DNA from: UBA4416 sp048498515
GTDB taxonomy: Bacteria > Bacteroidota > Bacteroidia > B-17B0 > Aurantibacillaceae
Direction of reading: 5' to 3'
NCBI GenBank assembly: GCA_048498515.1
Contig: JBEHXV010000021.1
Span: 1-64,000, forward strand
Length of the DNA stretch: 64,000 nt
Positions 52,085-61,842 of the stretch are shown here, piece after piece. Under the pieces are notes generated by a model. That model saw only the letters and a list, made by a program, of their open reading frames with translations, did no database searches and had not been told where the DNA came from. Every line of letters starts with the position of its first letter. The stretch's first letter is position 1. The position numbers and the translations under genes were made by a program.

Positions 52085-55000
52085 CTATTTATTATACACC
52101 ACCATTTTCTTTATAAAACTGGCTTTTGGTGTCGAAATTTCTACAAAATAAACGCCACTCTGGTTCAACTGAAAATCGTGCTCCAATTCGCATGAAAGTG
52201 TTTTTTCCTGAACGATCTGGCCTATGGAGTTGGTGATGATTACTTTACAATCTTGTTTGGGCAAGATAATCCTAAAGCTACCCGTGTTTGGATTAGGGAA
52301 TAGCCTTATCTCGTCGCTATCAGGGATAGCCGGTTGCATTCCGGTAACCAGGAACGGATAAATGACAGAGGTATTATAACAACCATTTGGGTCAGAAATC
52401 AGCACCGTATAATCGCCATTTTGAGTTGGCGTATACGTTTGCGACGTTGCGCCGGGAATCATTGAACCGTTTAAATACCATTGAAAGGTTGTAGCGCTTG
52501 ACGCCAGCAAATAGTTACCAATTTGCGTAATGAGCGGCTGCATGGGCAATGGGATACTGGTGATTTGAATGGTATTGGAACTCACCGCATTACCACAGAT
52601 GTTGGTTTGCGTAACGTAGTAATTGCCGGCAATTGTTGTGGTCAAAACAGGTCCTGTTAAGCCTGTGTTCCAGGTACCATTGCCACTCAGCTGTACAAGC
52701 ACCGCAGTAGAACCCGCACAAAGACTTGAAGAACCGGCAACCATAATGGTTGGATCATAATCCACGTAAATGGATTGAGTGGCCACCCCGGTGCAACCTG
52801 TAGTGTTATCAAAAAAAGAATAGGAAACGGTATGCGTTCCGGAGCCAGCCAGAGCAGGATCAAATGTATTTCCTGTTACTCCGGTACCTGAATACATACC
52901 GCCGCCGGGACTCGCCGGGGCCAGTGTAAAAGCCGGCGTGGTTAAACAAATCGGGTTTGCCGGCTCCGTGTAGTTAACCACAGGAGCAGGAGTTACCGTT
53001 ACGTCAACCATGGCAGACGTAACCGAACTACAGCTATTGTGATTGGTAACATAGTACTGTCCTGAATAAGAAGCCGTAATGGTTTGTGTAGTTTCTCCCG
53101 TACTCCATACACAATTGGAATTGTTACTTTGCAATGTTACACCACCTCCCTGGCAAAATACCAGCGGGCCTGAGGCAGAAACAATCGCAGTATCCAATGC
53201 CAGCGTATCGGCATTAATGTGAATGGTTTGGGAATACACGGGGCCACAGGTGGTTGAATACTTGACATAATAATCGCCGGTTTGTTTGGCATATACTGTA
53301 GTTCCGCCACCTATAATGGACATGTTGTTATTAATAATATTATACCAGGTAATTTGAATGAAATTCTGCGTGGTTAATAAGACACTATCGCCTGAACAAA
53401 TTTGTAATGCTCCCGCGGCATTAATCACAGGAGGCAGAACAGCCTGGTAATAGCTTGCTTTAGCGGTATCCGACGTCATGGACTTGCATCCATTATTAGC
53501 CACAACATAGTGTTTCAAGGTATCTTTTACATAAATGGAATTGCTTGTTTCTCCTGTATTCCAAATGCCGTTCGTATTACCGGTTAGCAGTATGCTATCG
53601 CCCGGGCAAATAGTTGGGTTTAAATAAATCAGTCCCGGAGTGGTTGTAAAGGTAATAATTGGTTTATAGGGCGAAGGAATGGTATCAATGGTAATGATGT
53701 TTGAAAAGGTAATGCCACAGGTATTGGTATTAACTACCTGGTAGCCTCCGGGTGTTGAAACAGAAAGGCTTGATGAAGTTGCACCTGTATTCCAAATGCC
53801 ACCATTGTTTCCACTCAACGTAATGGTACTGTTGGGGCAGATGTTATTTGTTCCTGCCGGTACAAGCGTTGATGTGAAGACACCAGCGCCCGATGGATTA
53901 ATGACTAAAGTGAGGGTAGGGGAGATGGTAGTTCCACAATCATTGGTCATTTCGCAAACCCAGGTTCCGGCATCGGATACAGTGAGGTGATTAAAACTTA
54001 AGAGTGAAGTAGTTTGTGTGGGAACAGCTGTTCCGTTTTGTTTCCAAACAATAGCTGCATTATCGCAATGAAGGTCGTAGCTAAAAAAACTGCCGGCACA
54101 CATGGTATAATTAGTTGCCGCATTTAATTTGTAAGCTGGTTTACGGCATATTTCAATAAGGGCAGTGGGATATTGATTAAAGGCGTTGAATCTTCCGGCC
54201 GGTCGTATCTGATCCAGAGTCACATCATATTCAAACAAACCGGTTTGCGTGGTGCCATATAACTTACCGCTATGCGCTTTTAACCATAAGTAACCATTGG
54301 CACCAATATCATTTAAATAATAAGAGTTTGTAAAATCTTTCTTTTTGGCATATGTATTTGCCACTGCGTCATACTCGTACAGAACACCGGTACCACTAGG
54401 AAAATTGGTATAGGGCGTTCCAAAAAATGTAGTTCCATACAACTTTCCATTATTGGCTTTTACCTGGTAACCCACCGCATAAGCACCCAAACTTCCGCCC
54501 TGAAAATCGTATTTTTTGGTATAGGTATTTCCTGCAGGATCGTATTCATAAATAACACCGTAACCAAAATTAGTTGGTAAGGAAAGAGCAGGTCCACCCC
54601 AGCGTGTAGTACTGTAAAATTTGCCACCAACTTCGGCCAGGTTGCTTTCGGGTAGCCAGCCATTGACATAGGTGCAGGGAAAAGGACGGATGTATAAAAA
54701 AGCGTAAGTCAGTGGATGTATCCTGATAATAGATCCGTTATTGGCATCGGTAGTAGTAGCGCAGGACGAATAACCGGCCGTGGTACCATAAATAAAACCA
54801 TTGGCGGCTTTATACAACTCACCACTATAATACGTATTAAATGTATCGCCCGGGTACATGGTTGTTGTCCAGGATGGAAGCATCCCCACAGTTGTCATAC
54901 TATTGGTTGCTACTGCATAGGAAAGAATGTATCTTGGCAAGGGCGAACTCACGGGGCCATAGGGTTTAGTAACATTAAAAATACACCATAAATTCCCGGG

Positions 55001-55423
55001 AGTAGCTTCCAGTATGCGCATGGTCGATGGTCCATGGAAACCAGAGGGATATTGTGAATCGGTTGAATTAAAATACCTGAGTATTTTAAGACTGTCCAAA
55101 ACAGGATCGTATTCGTAGAAAGTACCGCCTTGTGTGGAATCAGCACCCGTAGGGCCGCTAAACATCACAACACCTTGTCCGCCGGTAAAGGTCATTCCGT
55201 ATAACTTTCCGTTCGACGCTTGCATAACGGGTCCGGGAACATTTCCATCAATGGTGTGGTTAAAATGGTGAACGATGACGACATGATCGCCAATAGAATC
55301 GGTTCGGTACAAATAACCGCAATTGTATTTTCCGCCTTTAGCGGCTGTACCCCAAATGGTGTTTTGGGAATAGCCTGAAATACTTAAGATAAGGATGGAG
55401 AGAAAGGTAAAGATATATTTCAT
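52085..55423 (-). CDS. T9SS-secreted GloVer-repeat/Ig-like surface protein
   Basis: This encodes 1112 residues from the chosen start. It has a signal peptide (MKYIFTFLSILILSISGYSQ) and GloVer-type repeats (about 30-420) built on GKLYGTT with YEYDxxxxTYxKK. A series of Ig/PKD-like segments, each with NGIWNTGETS or CAGSTAVL (about 430-1010), is followed by a T9SS type A sorting domain (DEIRLFPNPNTGSF ... GVYFVEIS). Starts upstream to 55459 would overlap a TAATTTTG promoter box (55457-55464) and would lack a signal peptide at the N-terminus. It is probably surface-exposed; function unknown. Confidence 0.87.
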   Translation of the reverse strand: MKYIFTFLSILILSISGYSQNTIWGTAAKGGKYNCGYLYRTDSIGDHVVIVHHFNHTIDGNVPGPVMQASNGKLYGMTFTGGQGVVMFSGPTGADSTQGGTFYEYDPVLDSLKILRYFNSTDSQYPSGFHGPSTMRILEATPGNLWCIFNVTKPYGPVSSPLPRYILSYAVATNSMTTVGMLPSWTTTMYPGDTFNTYYSGELYKAANGFIYGTTAGYSSCATTTDANNGSIIRIHPLTYAFLYIRPFPCTYVNGWLPESNLAEVGGKFYSTTRWGGPALSLPTNFGYGVIYEYDPAGNTYTKKYDFQGGSLGAYAVGYQVKANNGKLYGTTFFGTPYTNFPSGTGVLYEYDAVANTYAKKKDFTNSYYLNDIGANGYLWLKAHSGKLYGTTQTGLFEYDVTLDQIRPAGRFNAFNQYPTALIEICRKPAYKLNAATNYTMCAGSFFSYDLHCDNAAIVWKQNGTAVPTQTTSLLSFNHLTVSDAGTWVCEMTNDCGTTISPTLTLVINPSGAGVFTSTLVPAGTNNICPNSTITLSGNNGGIWNTGATSSSLSVSTPGGYQVVNTNTCGITFSNIITIDTIPSPYKPIITFTTTPGLIYLNPTICPGDSILLTGNTNGIWNTGETSNSIYVKDTLKHYVVANNGCKSMTSDTAKASYYQAVLPPVINAAGALQICSGDSVLLTTQNFIQITWYNIINNNMSIIGGGTTVYAKQTGDYYVKYSTTCGPVYSQTIHINADTLALDTAIVSASGPLVFCQGGGVTLQSNNSNCVWSTGETTQTITASYSGQYYVTNHNSCSSVTSAMVDVTVTPAPVVNYTEPANPICLTTPAFTLAPASPGGGMYSGTGVTGNTFDPALAGSGTHTVSYSFFDNTTGCTGVATQSIYVDYDPTIMVAGSSSLCAGSTAVLVQLSGNGTWNTGLTGPVLTTTIAGNYYVTQTNICGNAVSSNTIQITSIPLPMQPLITQIGNYLLASSATTFQWYLNGSMIPGATSQTYTPTQNGDYTVLISDPNGCYNTSVIYPFLVTGMQPAIPDSDEIRLFPNPNTGSFRIILPKQDCKVIITNSIGQIVQEKTLSCELEHDFQLNQSGVYFVEISTPKASFIKKMVVYNK

Positions 55424-55456
55424 GGGCCTGGACTTATTGGACATAAACGCTATACC

Positions 55457-55464
55457 CAAAATTA
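55457..55464 (-). promoter_or_regulatory. -7 element TAATTTTG of the GloVer gene
   Basis: Exact TAnnTTTG on the minus strand, 33 bases before the chosen start. No clear -33 box. Confidence 0.55.
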
Positions 55465-55515
55465 GACCAAAAAACAGATTTACCTTGTTAATTTTAAAAT
55501 TTATTACCTGTTCAA

Positions 55516-57117
55516 TTACTCAAAGTGCAACCATACATATTTGTAAGTGTTTTCGCCTGAGCCTGTTTTGAGCATGTAGCTAAAAATGCTTCTATCCTCG
55601 TTTCTTTGATAATTTGTATTATACCCATCGTTACTTGAAGGATTTCTTCCAGGAAAGCCTTTGTTGGGAGAAAAGAAATTCTCAATGTAATTGCTCGGAT
55701 TTTGTGTTAAAAGGGTCTTGGTAATTTTCCCATCATTGGCTACATGGATGGCCGAATAATAGGTGTTTGGCTTGGCTTCGGCGCCTGATGATGTTTTAAT
55801 TTCTTTTTGATGAATCATGTAATAGCCATTTTTTGATGAAGCCAGGTCGAACATATAATTGGCATCATGCTCAAAATCTTCTCCATAACAAAGCTCTTTT
55901 TCCTGGCCTTTGTTATCAATTGAAAAGGTGCCCGCTATTTTTGGGCGAAAATAAAAGGTGAACGGCTCATCATAATAAAAGCCGCCTGGTATCATCATGT
56001 CTCCGCTTCTAATGCCATCAAAAGTATTCGCTACCAATATGGTTTGGGTTTCATCTTTGTTCATTAAAAAGTTAATGGGAAATAAGTGCTCTTTGGCAAT
56101 ATCCTTATTGGCCGAGTTTTTGGTGAGCCAGTTATTTATTTTTTGAATTGGCAAGGGAAAAGGCGTGCTCATAGCGCCCGTCTCGCAATTAACCGGTACC
56201 ACAAAAAAGTTGTAATATTGCTTTACTACATTGGTAAAATAGTTGCTTTTTTTATCGGTAATAATGGCATAATTAAGGTCGAGCGTATTAAGTTGCGTAT
56301 TGTATGTAATAAAGCCGTTGGAACTAATGATCTCACCAAAATCAAGTTCTTTTATCAACGCTTCTTTAGTACCAAGATTAATGGTAAGGATCACAACCTT
56401 TGATTTTGTGAGGTCTTTGCTCTCGGCTTCCATAGTACAAATAAACAACTTGCCGGCTACAAACTTGGCCGATTGAATGTTCATGCTTAAGCCCTTAAGT
56501 TCATCGTTTACATAATCCAGGTTTTTTTGAACAACGGTTTGGTTCTTATCATTTAAAACTGTCAGGTCAAATGAATATTTATTTTTCTCAGGGTGAGTGC
56601 ATTTAAACAACACAACGCCTTCATTTTTTGTATCCGGAAACACGGTGAGTGTGCCCAGTTTATTTTCTTCCAACGAGCGGGTGGCCGCAATTTCTTCGGT
56701 TTCCACTTTGTTGGTAGCCATGTTCATCACAAAGCGGTAAAGCACATCCGATTTCTTTTTATCAATCTCTTCGTGAAAAATGGCGTAAGCGGTTATTTTA
56801 TCGCCCTGCACAAGGAATTTATAAATGTTTGCCGAATACTTTGCGTATTTTTTAAAGTCAAATCTTCCCGAGCGCAGTTCTTTCCCTTCACTATTAAGGT
56901 AAACATAAGTGAGGTACTTTCTTCCGTACGACATCACAGATAAAATATCGCCATTGTTTTGCACTACAAATGGGTAAGCAAACTTTGCCTCATCGGGCAA
57001 GGTATTATCCATGGTATATTCTTTTTCGCTATATACGGTTTTAACGTTCTGTGACTTGAGATCAGTCAGAAATAACAGCGTGATGGCTATTAGCAAAAAG
57101 CGGCTTGTTTGTTTCAT
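55516..57117 (-). CDS. Secreted hypothetical protein
   Basis: The 533-residue protein has a signal peptide (MKQTSRFLLIAITLLFLTDLKSQ) and long alternating hydrophobic/polar stretches with many DKKNQT-type turns. This fits a beta-propeller or a series of beta-sandwiches, but I recognise no family. It has no T9SS domain. It lies 15 bases after msrA on the same strand and is probably cotranscribed with it. Confidence 0.75.
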   Translation of the reverse strand: MKQTSRFLLIAITLLFLTDLKSQNVKTVYSEKEYTMDNTLPDEAKFAYPFVVQNNGDILSVMSYGRKYLTYVYLNSEGKELRSGRFDFKKYAKYSANIYKFLVQGDKITAYAIFHEEIDKKKSDVLYRFVMNMATNKVETEEIAATRSLEENKLGTLTVFPDTKNEGVVLFKCTHPEKNKYSFDLTVLNDKNQTVVQKNLDYVNDELKGLSMNIQSAKFVAGKLFICTMEAESKDLTKSKVVILTINLGTKEALIKELDFGEIISSNGFITYNTQLNTLDLNYAIITDKKSNYFTNVVKQYYNFFVVPVNCETGAMSTPFPLPIQKINNWLTKNSANKDIAKEHLFPINFLMNKDETQTILVANTFDGIRSGDMMIPGGFYYDEPFTFYFRPKIAGTFSIDNKGQEKELCYGEDFEHDANYMFDLASSKNGYYMIHQKEIKTSSGAEAKPNTYYSAIHVANDGKITKTLLTQNPSNYIENFFSPNKGFPGRNPSSNDGYNTNYQRNEDRSIFSYMLKTGSGENTYKYVWLHFE

Positions 57118-57132
57118 AAAAATTGGAAATAA

Positions 57133-57672
57133 TCAGTTCAGTTTGTTTTTAAATAGTTTTTTGAATTTCTCCACCTTAGGTCTCACCACATACTGGCAAT
57201 AGGATTCTTCGCCATGCTGGTTGTAATAATTCTGATGATAATCCTCGGCTTTATAAAAATTAGTAAAAGGTGTAATCTCGGTAACAATAGGGCTTTTGAA
57301 GGCACCACTTTTATTCAGCTCTTCCTTATACTGTTCGGCAATTTGCTTTTGTTGCTCGTTATGGTAAAAAATGGCCGAGCGGTATTGTGTACCCACATCA
57401 TTACCCTGGCGGTTAAGCGTAGTTGGGTCGTGCGTTTCCCAGAACACCTGTAAAATTTCCTCAACCGAAATCAGGGTGGGATCAAACGTGAGCTGGCACA
57501 CTTCGGCATGACCTGTTACGCCATTGCACACCTCGCGGTAAGCCGGGTTCTTAATGTGCCCGCCCGAATAACCGCTTACCACTTTTTCCACACCTTTTAA
57601 ATTCTGAAATACCGCCTCCACGCACCAAAAGCAACCGGCGCCTAATGTTATGAGTTCCTGTGTATGTTCCAT
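57133..57672 (-). CDS. msrA: Peptide methionine sulfoxide reductase A
   Basis: The 179-residue enzyme reduces methionine-S-sulfoxide. The catalytic motif GAGCFWC (Cys14) lies near the N-terminus, followed by the GYSGGHIKNP and CNGVTGHAE blocks. The resolving-Cys region YCQYV is near the end. It has no MsrB fusion and no signal peptide, so it is cytoplasmic. The thioredoxin that recycles it is not nearby. Confidence 0.96.
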   Translation of the reverse strand: MEHTQELITLGAGCFWCVEAVFQNLKGVEKVVSGYSGGHIKNPAYREVCNGVTGHAEVCQLTFDPTLISVEEILQVFWETHDPTTLNRQGNDVGTQYRSAIFYHNEQQKQIAEQYKEELNKSGAFKSPIVTEITPFTNFYKAEDYHQNYYNQHGEESYCQYVVRPKVEKFKKLFKNKLN

Positions 57673-57702
57673 ATTGTTTTAACAATTTATCAGAATCCAG
57701 AA

Positions 57703-57727
57703 CACTTCTCGACTACGCTCGAAGTGA
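57703..57727. repeat. Dispersed palindromic element, short copy of the 'cgagcggagtcgag' family
   Basis: cacttctcgactacgctcgaagtg folds on itself (cacttc...cgaagtg, inner cgac). It lies upstream of msrA, next to the terminator of the next gene. Confidence 0.6.
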
Positions 57728-57740
57728 CAATACTGATGTC

Positions 57741-57774
57741 AAAAAAATAGCCGCAATATGCTTGCAGCTATTTT
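57741..57774 (-). terminator. Intrinsic terminator of the 57.8-58.2 kb gene
   Basis: On the minus strand aaaatagctgcaa and ttgcggctatttt pair with one mismatch around a 5-base loop and run into a T-tract. The gene it ends has its stop at 57788. Confidence 0.85.
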
Positions 57775-57787
57775 AACTTTTGAAAGC

Positions 57788-58246
57788 TTATTTCTTTTTA
57801 GCTTTTTCTTTTCCTGAGAATTCGTATCTCTTTTTCAACTTATCTTTTTTGGTGATCTTGATCTCTCCGCGAATGTCATAATCCTCAACAGAGCAGGTCA
57901 TCAACATGGTTTGATCGGTATCATCGGTGGTCGAAATTTCCGCTTCCAGGATATGAACTTCATTTTCCTGCTCATCGGTATAAGCAGAATCTTTTTTTAA
58001 TTCGTATTTAATCCATTTGTATTCCAGTTTCTCATACAGGAAATTACTGAACATTTTTCCGCCTTTAAATTCCAACTCGTCTTCAACACCTTTTTTTGGC
58101 GGCGAGTTTTCCTTGATCTCGGTCATGGTTACAATAAACTTGCGTTTATCCAATCCGTCTTTTGGCTCACCTTTAAAGGCGGCATTAATGGTTAGCAAGC
58201 CGGCTGCAACAACCGTTGCTGATATAAAAATGTGTTTTAAGTTCAT
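57788..58246 (-). CDS. Small secreted hypothetical protein
   Basis: The 152-residue protein starts with a signal-like hydrophobic stretch (MNLKHIFISATVVAAGLLTINAAF) and a lysine-rich mature part with ISTTDDTDQTMLMTCSVEDYD. No family is recognised. It is monocistronic with a clear terminator. Confidence 0.7.
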   Translation of the reverse strand: MNLKHIFISATVVAAGLLTINAAFKGEPKDGLDKRKFIVTMTEIKENSPPKKGVEDELEFKGGKMFSNFLYEKLEYKWIKYELKKDSAYTDEQENEVHILEAEISTTDDTDQTMLMTCSVEDYDIRGEIKITKKDKLKKRYEFSGKEKAKKK

Positions 58247-58404
58247 TTGCTAGGGTTTTAATGAATGTGGTAAATGTAGCAAAATAATCATGCCAGACTC
58301 AACCTGTTTAAAATTTATTTAATAATTTTTAATCCCATATTCTACGTTTTATAGCATTCATATTGCCTAATTGATGGTATCTTTATAGGATATTAATTGA
58401 ACCC

Positions 58405-59679
58405 ATGCAGCCTTTAGCCGAACGTGTACGCCCCAATAGCCTTGACAATTACATTGGCCAGGAACATATTATTGGAAAAGAGGCGGCTCTGAGAAAAGCC
58501 ATTGAACAAAACCTGCTGCCTTCCTTAATTTTATGGGGCCCGCCGGGGGTTGGCAAAACAACCCTGGCACAAATCATCTCCCAGGTTTTAAAGCGACCTT
58601 TTTATTCGCTTAGCGCTATTAACTCGGGGGTTAAAGATGTGAGGGAAGTTATAGAAAAAGCCTCGCAGGACGGAGGGTTCTTTAAACAGGAAAAACCGGT
58701 GCTGTTCATTGATGAGATCCATCGTTTCAGTAAATCGCAACAGGATTCGTTATTGAACGCCGTTGAAAAAGGCATTGTAACCCTGGTAGGCGCCACTACC
58801 GAAAACCCTTCGTTTGAAGTTATTCCGGCCTTGCTTTCAAGATGCCAGGTATTTGTGCTAAAGCATCTTAGCAAGGATAATTTAATTGAATTGTTAACCA
58901 ATGCCATTCAACAGGATGAGGTTTTAAAGACAAAAAAAATTGAATTAAAAGAAACGGAAGCCCTGTTACGCATTTCGGGTGGCGACGGCCGCAAATTGTT
59001 AAATGCCCTTGAAATTGTGGTCAATTCTATTGGCGGCTCCGAAATTATTGTAACGGATGAATTGGTAAAACAATACATTCAACAAAACCTGGCCTTGTAC
59101 GACAAATCGGGCGAACAGCATTACGATATCATTTCGGCCTTTATAAAATCCATCCGCGGTTCCGATCCCAATGGAGCGGTTTACTGGCTGGCCCGGATGA
59201 TTGATGGGGGAGAGGACCCTTCCTTTATTGCCCGGCGCTTGTTAATTTTAGCATCAGAAGATATAGGAAATGCCAATCCTACGGCTCTGGTTATTGCCAA
59301 TAATTGTTTTCAGGCTGTTAACGTGATTGGCTATCCCGAAAGCAGGATCATACTATCGCAGGCTACCACTTACCTGGCCTGTTCGGCAAAAAGCAACAGC
59401 AGTTACATGGCCATTAACCTGGCCCAGCAGGAAGTAAAAAAGACAGGCGACCTGCCGGTGCCTTTGCATTTACGCAATGCACCTACCAAATTAATGAAAG
59501 AGTTGGGCTATGGCGATGAATATAAATATGCCCACGATTACAGCAATAATTTTGTGGAGCAGGAGTTTTTACCAAATGAGATCAGTGGAACTATTTTCTA
59601 TGATCCATCAGAATATTCACGCGAAAGGGATTTGAGACAATTTTTAAAAGATCGTTGGAAAAACAAATACAAATACTAG
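58405..59679 (+). CDS. rarA: Replication-associated recombination protein A (AAA ATPase)
   Basis: The 424-residue protein is a RarA/MgsA-type AAA ATPase acting at stalled replication forks. It has the N-terminal PLAERVRPNSLDNYIGQEH block, Walker A GPPGVGKT (45-52), Walker B VLFIDEIHRFSKSQ, sensor LVGATTENPSF, and a C-terminal tetramerisation domain with RDLRQFLKDRW. Length and blocks are typical. A TATCTTTA box (58378-58385) precedes the start. Confidence 0.95.
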   Translation: MQPLAERVRPNSLDNYIGQEHIIGKEAALRKAIEQNLLPSLILWGPPGVGKTTLAQIISQVLKRPFYSLSAINSGVKDVREVIEKASQDGGFFKQEKPVLFIDEIHRFSKSQQDSLLNAVEKGIVTLVGATTENPSFEVIPALLSRCQVFVLKHLSKDNLIELLTNAIQQDEVLKTKKIELKETEALLRISGGDGRKLLNALEIVVNSIGGSEIIVTDELVKQYIQQNLALYDKSGEQHYDIISAFIKSIRGSDPNGAVYWLARMIDGGEDPSFIARRLLILASEDIGNANPTALVIANNCFQAVNVIGYPESRIILSQATTYLACSAKSNSSYMAINLAQQEVKKTGDLPVPLHLRNAPTKLMKELGYGDEYKYAHDYSNNFVEQEFLPNEISGTIFYDPSEYSRERDLRQFLKDRWKNKYKY

Positions 59680-59718
59680 CAATTCTGTAAAATATCTGTA
59701 AAAAAACAAGAATTAGAA

Positions 59719-60162
59719 TTAATCCTTGTGTATCAACTCTGGAATTGGCTCAAAAATAAGCACTTTTCCAAGCCCAATGATAAGCCCGCCAATTATTTGC
59801 TCGGAGATTTGCCAGGCACAATCGGCAATAATGTACTCAAATGTTACATTTTTAGTAAACGAAATTCCCAGTACTGTAATTACAGCAAACAATACAAAGC
59901 CAAGTATAAGGCCGCTTAATATCCCTCTCAGCATAGCCGAATGGATGTGTTTAGCCAACAATTTGGATTCGTAAACACGGTATAGAACAAAGGAAATAAC
60001 CAGGTAAACCAGGGCTGCCAGGGCTAAGAAAAGAGGTTTTGAAAAAGAAATACGACTAAGATCGTTTAAGAATAAGCCATGCCAGGTATAGAATGCAGAA
60101 TACATAAGAATGGCCGCAACGATCCAACTTATGAAAAACCTGACTGAATAAAGCATGGGCAA
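59719..60162 (-). CDS. Four-helix membrane protein, unknown function
   Basis: The 147-residue protein has four hydrophobic segments (about residues 7-25, 42-62, 84-103 and 124-141). It has no recognised motif; IIGGLIIGLGKVLIFEPIPELI forms the last part. It is convergent with rarA. Cytoplasmic membrane location is likely. Confidence 0.7.
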   Translation of the reverse strand: MPMLYSVRFFISWIVAAILMYSAFYTWHGLFLNDLSRISFSKPLFLALAALVYLVISFVLYRVYESKLLAKHIHSAMLRGILSGLILGFVLFAVITVLGISFTKNVTFEYIIADCAWQISEQIIGGLIIGLGKVLIFEPIPELIHKD

Positions 60163-60211
60163 ATTTAACTATTTTGTTCGATCATAAAGCAAAAACTTTG
60201 CCAAATATTGA

Positions 60212-60242
60212 TTGCATATTACTCATTAATACATTAAGTTTG
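60212..60242 (+). promoter_or_regulatory. Bacteroidota-type promoter of the 60.2-kb lipoprotein gene (near-leaderless)
   Basis: TTG (60212-60214), a 20-base spacer, then TAAGTTTG (60235-60242), an exact TAnnTTTG. The ATG comes only 4 bases later, as in uvrB. Confidence 0.7.
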
Positions 60243-60246
60243 TGAT

Positions 60247-61842
60247 ATGCGCTTTTTATTAAAGTTTGTATTGGTTCTATTGGTCTCCCTGAGTTTTTTT
60301 TCGTGTAAAAAAGATACCAGCTGGGATGTGGATGCCGCCATTCCCATTGCCAGGAGCACCCTCAATATCAGCAATTTTTTTGGAGACACCATTTTCCAGG
60401 CCGACCCATCGGGCTTGTTACACATTGCCTTTAGCAAAGATATTTTGAACTATAGCATGGATAGTCTGGTAAGATTACCGGATACGACCATTGAACTAGG
60501 TTACAATATTATTTTTACCAGTACGCTAACGCCAGGAGTGGATATTTACTCAAATGCCGCGTTAAATGATAAGGAAATAACCTTTGATGTAAGCAATGGT
60601 GTTGAGCTAAACCGGGCAATTGTGAGAAAAGGGGCTTTAAAAATTAAATATACCAATACCTATGCGCAACCGCTAAGATTTAATTATATCATTAATTCTG
60701 CCGCTTTATGGGGCAATCCGTTACAGGTAACCCAGGTTATACCGGGTAATGCTACCTTTACAAAAGTATATTCGCTCGATGGCTATAATATTAACCTAAC
60801 TGGGTTATCAGGAAATAAGGTCAATACATTGGTACAAACCTATACAATAAGTACCGATGCCAGTGGAACAACCGACGTATTACAGGCCGGACAAGGCCTG
60901 GCTATGGAATTATCGTTTGAAAATATTATCCCGGAATACATTCAGGGATATTTCGGACAGCAAGATCTCTCGTTTGGCCCTGACTCGTCTTTAATAGGAC
61001 TCCTTGGCAATTTTACGGCAGATAACCTTTTACTCACCCAGTCGGCCATTAATTTCAGGATCATTAATGAATTTGGCATAGAAATGAGCAGTTCCATTAA
61101 CTCCATGCGGTCCATTAAAACCAATCCTGCCAATGTTGTGACCTTAAATAGCGGTAATTTATTGCAATCTATTAATGTGAACAGGGCCGGGAAGACCAAT
61201 AATCCATCTAACCCTGTTTTTCCATGGGTAAAACAAATCAATTTAAATTCAGTCAACTCCAACCTGAACCCTTTTCTGGAAAACCTGCCCAATTATTTAG
61301 GTTACTCCATACAGGCAAAGCTTAATCCGCTTGGCAATATTTCGGCGGGTAATGATTTTGCTTATTATGGCCATGGCTTAAAGGTTATAGCCGATGTTGA
61401 CATACCATTAGCCTTATCGGCCAATTATTTCAAACTGGTCAATAATTCAAAAGTAGACCTTACCCAGTTAAAGGAACTCGATAATGTGAACCATTGCGAG
61501 ATCATTTTACAGGCCCGCAATAATTATGCTTTCAAAACCCAGATACAGGGTTATATGATAAATGACCAAAACCAGGTCATTGATTCGTTGTTTTTACCGG
61601 GCGAGAACATCATTCAATCGGCTATTACAGATGCCAATAATGTGGTGTTGAATTATGTAGACTCGAAACTGATCTCCGCCTTTGAGAAGAGCAAGATTGA
61701 AAACCTGAAACAATGCAAGCAAATTAGGTTTGTAAGCTATTTATTTTTGCCGAACCAGCCAACGCCTATTACCATTGATGAAACAAGTTACCTGGACCTG
61801 ATTGTGAGTATTAATGTCAATTATAACGTCAATACAAAATGA
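60247..61842 (+). CDS. Lipoprotein, unknown function
   Basis: The 531-residue protein starts with a lipoprotein signal (SLSFFSCKK, Cys near residue 20). The mature part is built of alternating strands with many asparagines (SWDVDAAIPIARSTLNI; NSVNSNLNPFLENLPNY), suggesting repeated beta domains. No family is recognised. The next gene starts 4 bases before this stop (ATGA overlap), so the two are coupled. It is probably attached to the outer membrane with the following barrel-like protein. Confidence 0.8.
   Translation: MRFLLKFVLVLLVSLSFFSCKKDTSWDVDAAIPIARSTLNISNFFGDTIFQADPSGLLHIAFSKDILNYSMDSLVRLPDTTIELGYNIIFTSTLTPGVDIYSNAALNDKEITFDVSNGVELNRAIVRKGALKIKYTNTYAQPLRFNYIINSAALWGNPLQVTQVIPGNATFTKVYSLDGYNINLTGLSGNKVNTLVQTYTISTDASGTTDVLQAGQGLAMELSFENIIPEYIQGYFGQQDLSFGPDSSLIGLLGNFTADNLLLTQSAINFRIINEFGIEMSSSINSMRSIKTNPANVVTLNSGNLLQSINVNRAGKTNNPSNPVFPWVKQINLNSVNSNLNPFLENLPNYLGYSIQAKLNPLGNISAGNDFAYYGHGLKVIADVDIPLALSANYFKLVNNSKVDLTQLKELDNVNHCEIILQARNNYAFKTQIQGYMINDQNQVIDSLFLPGENIIQSAITDANNVVLNYVDSKLISAFEKSKIENLKQCKQIRFVSYLFLPNQPTPITIDETSYLDLIVSINVNYNVNTK

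Noticed and set aside
55424..55459. Longer N-terminus for the GloVer protein
   Set aside because: The extra 12 residues precede a perfect signal peptide and overlap the TAATTTTG box at 55457-55464.
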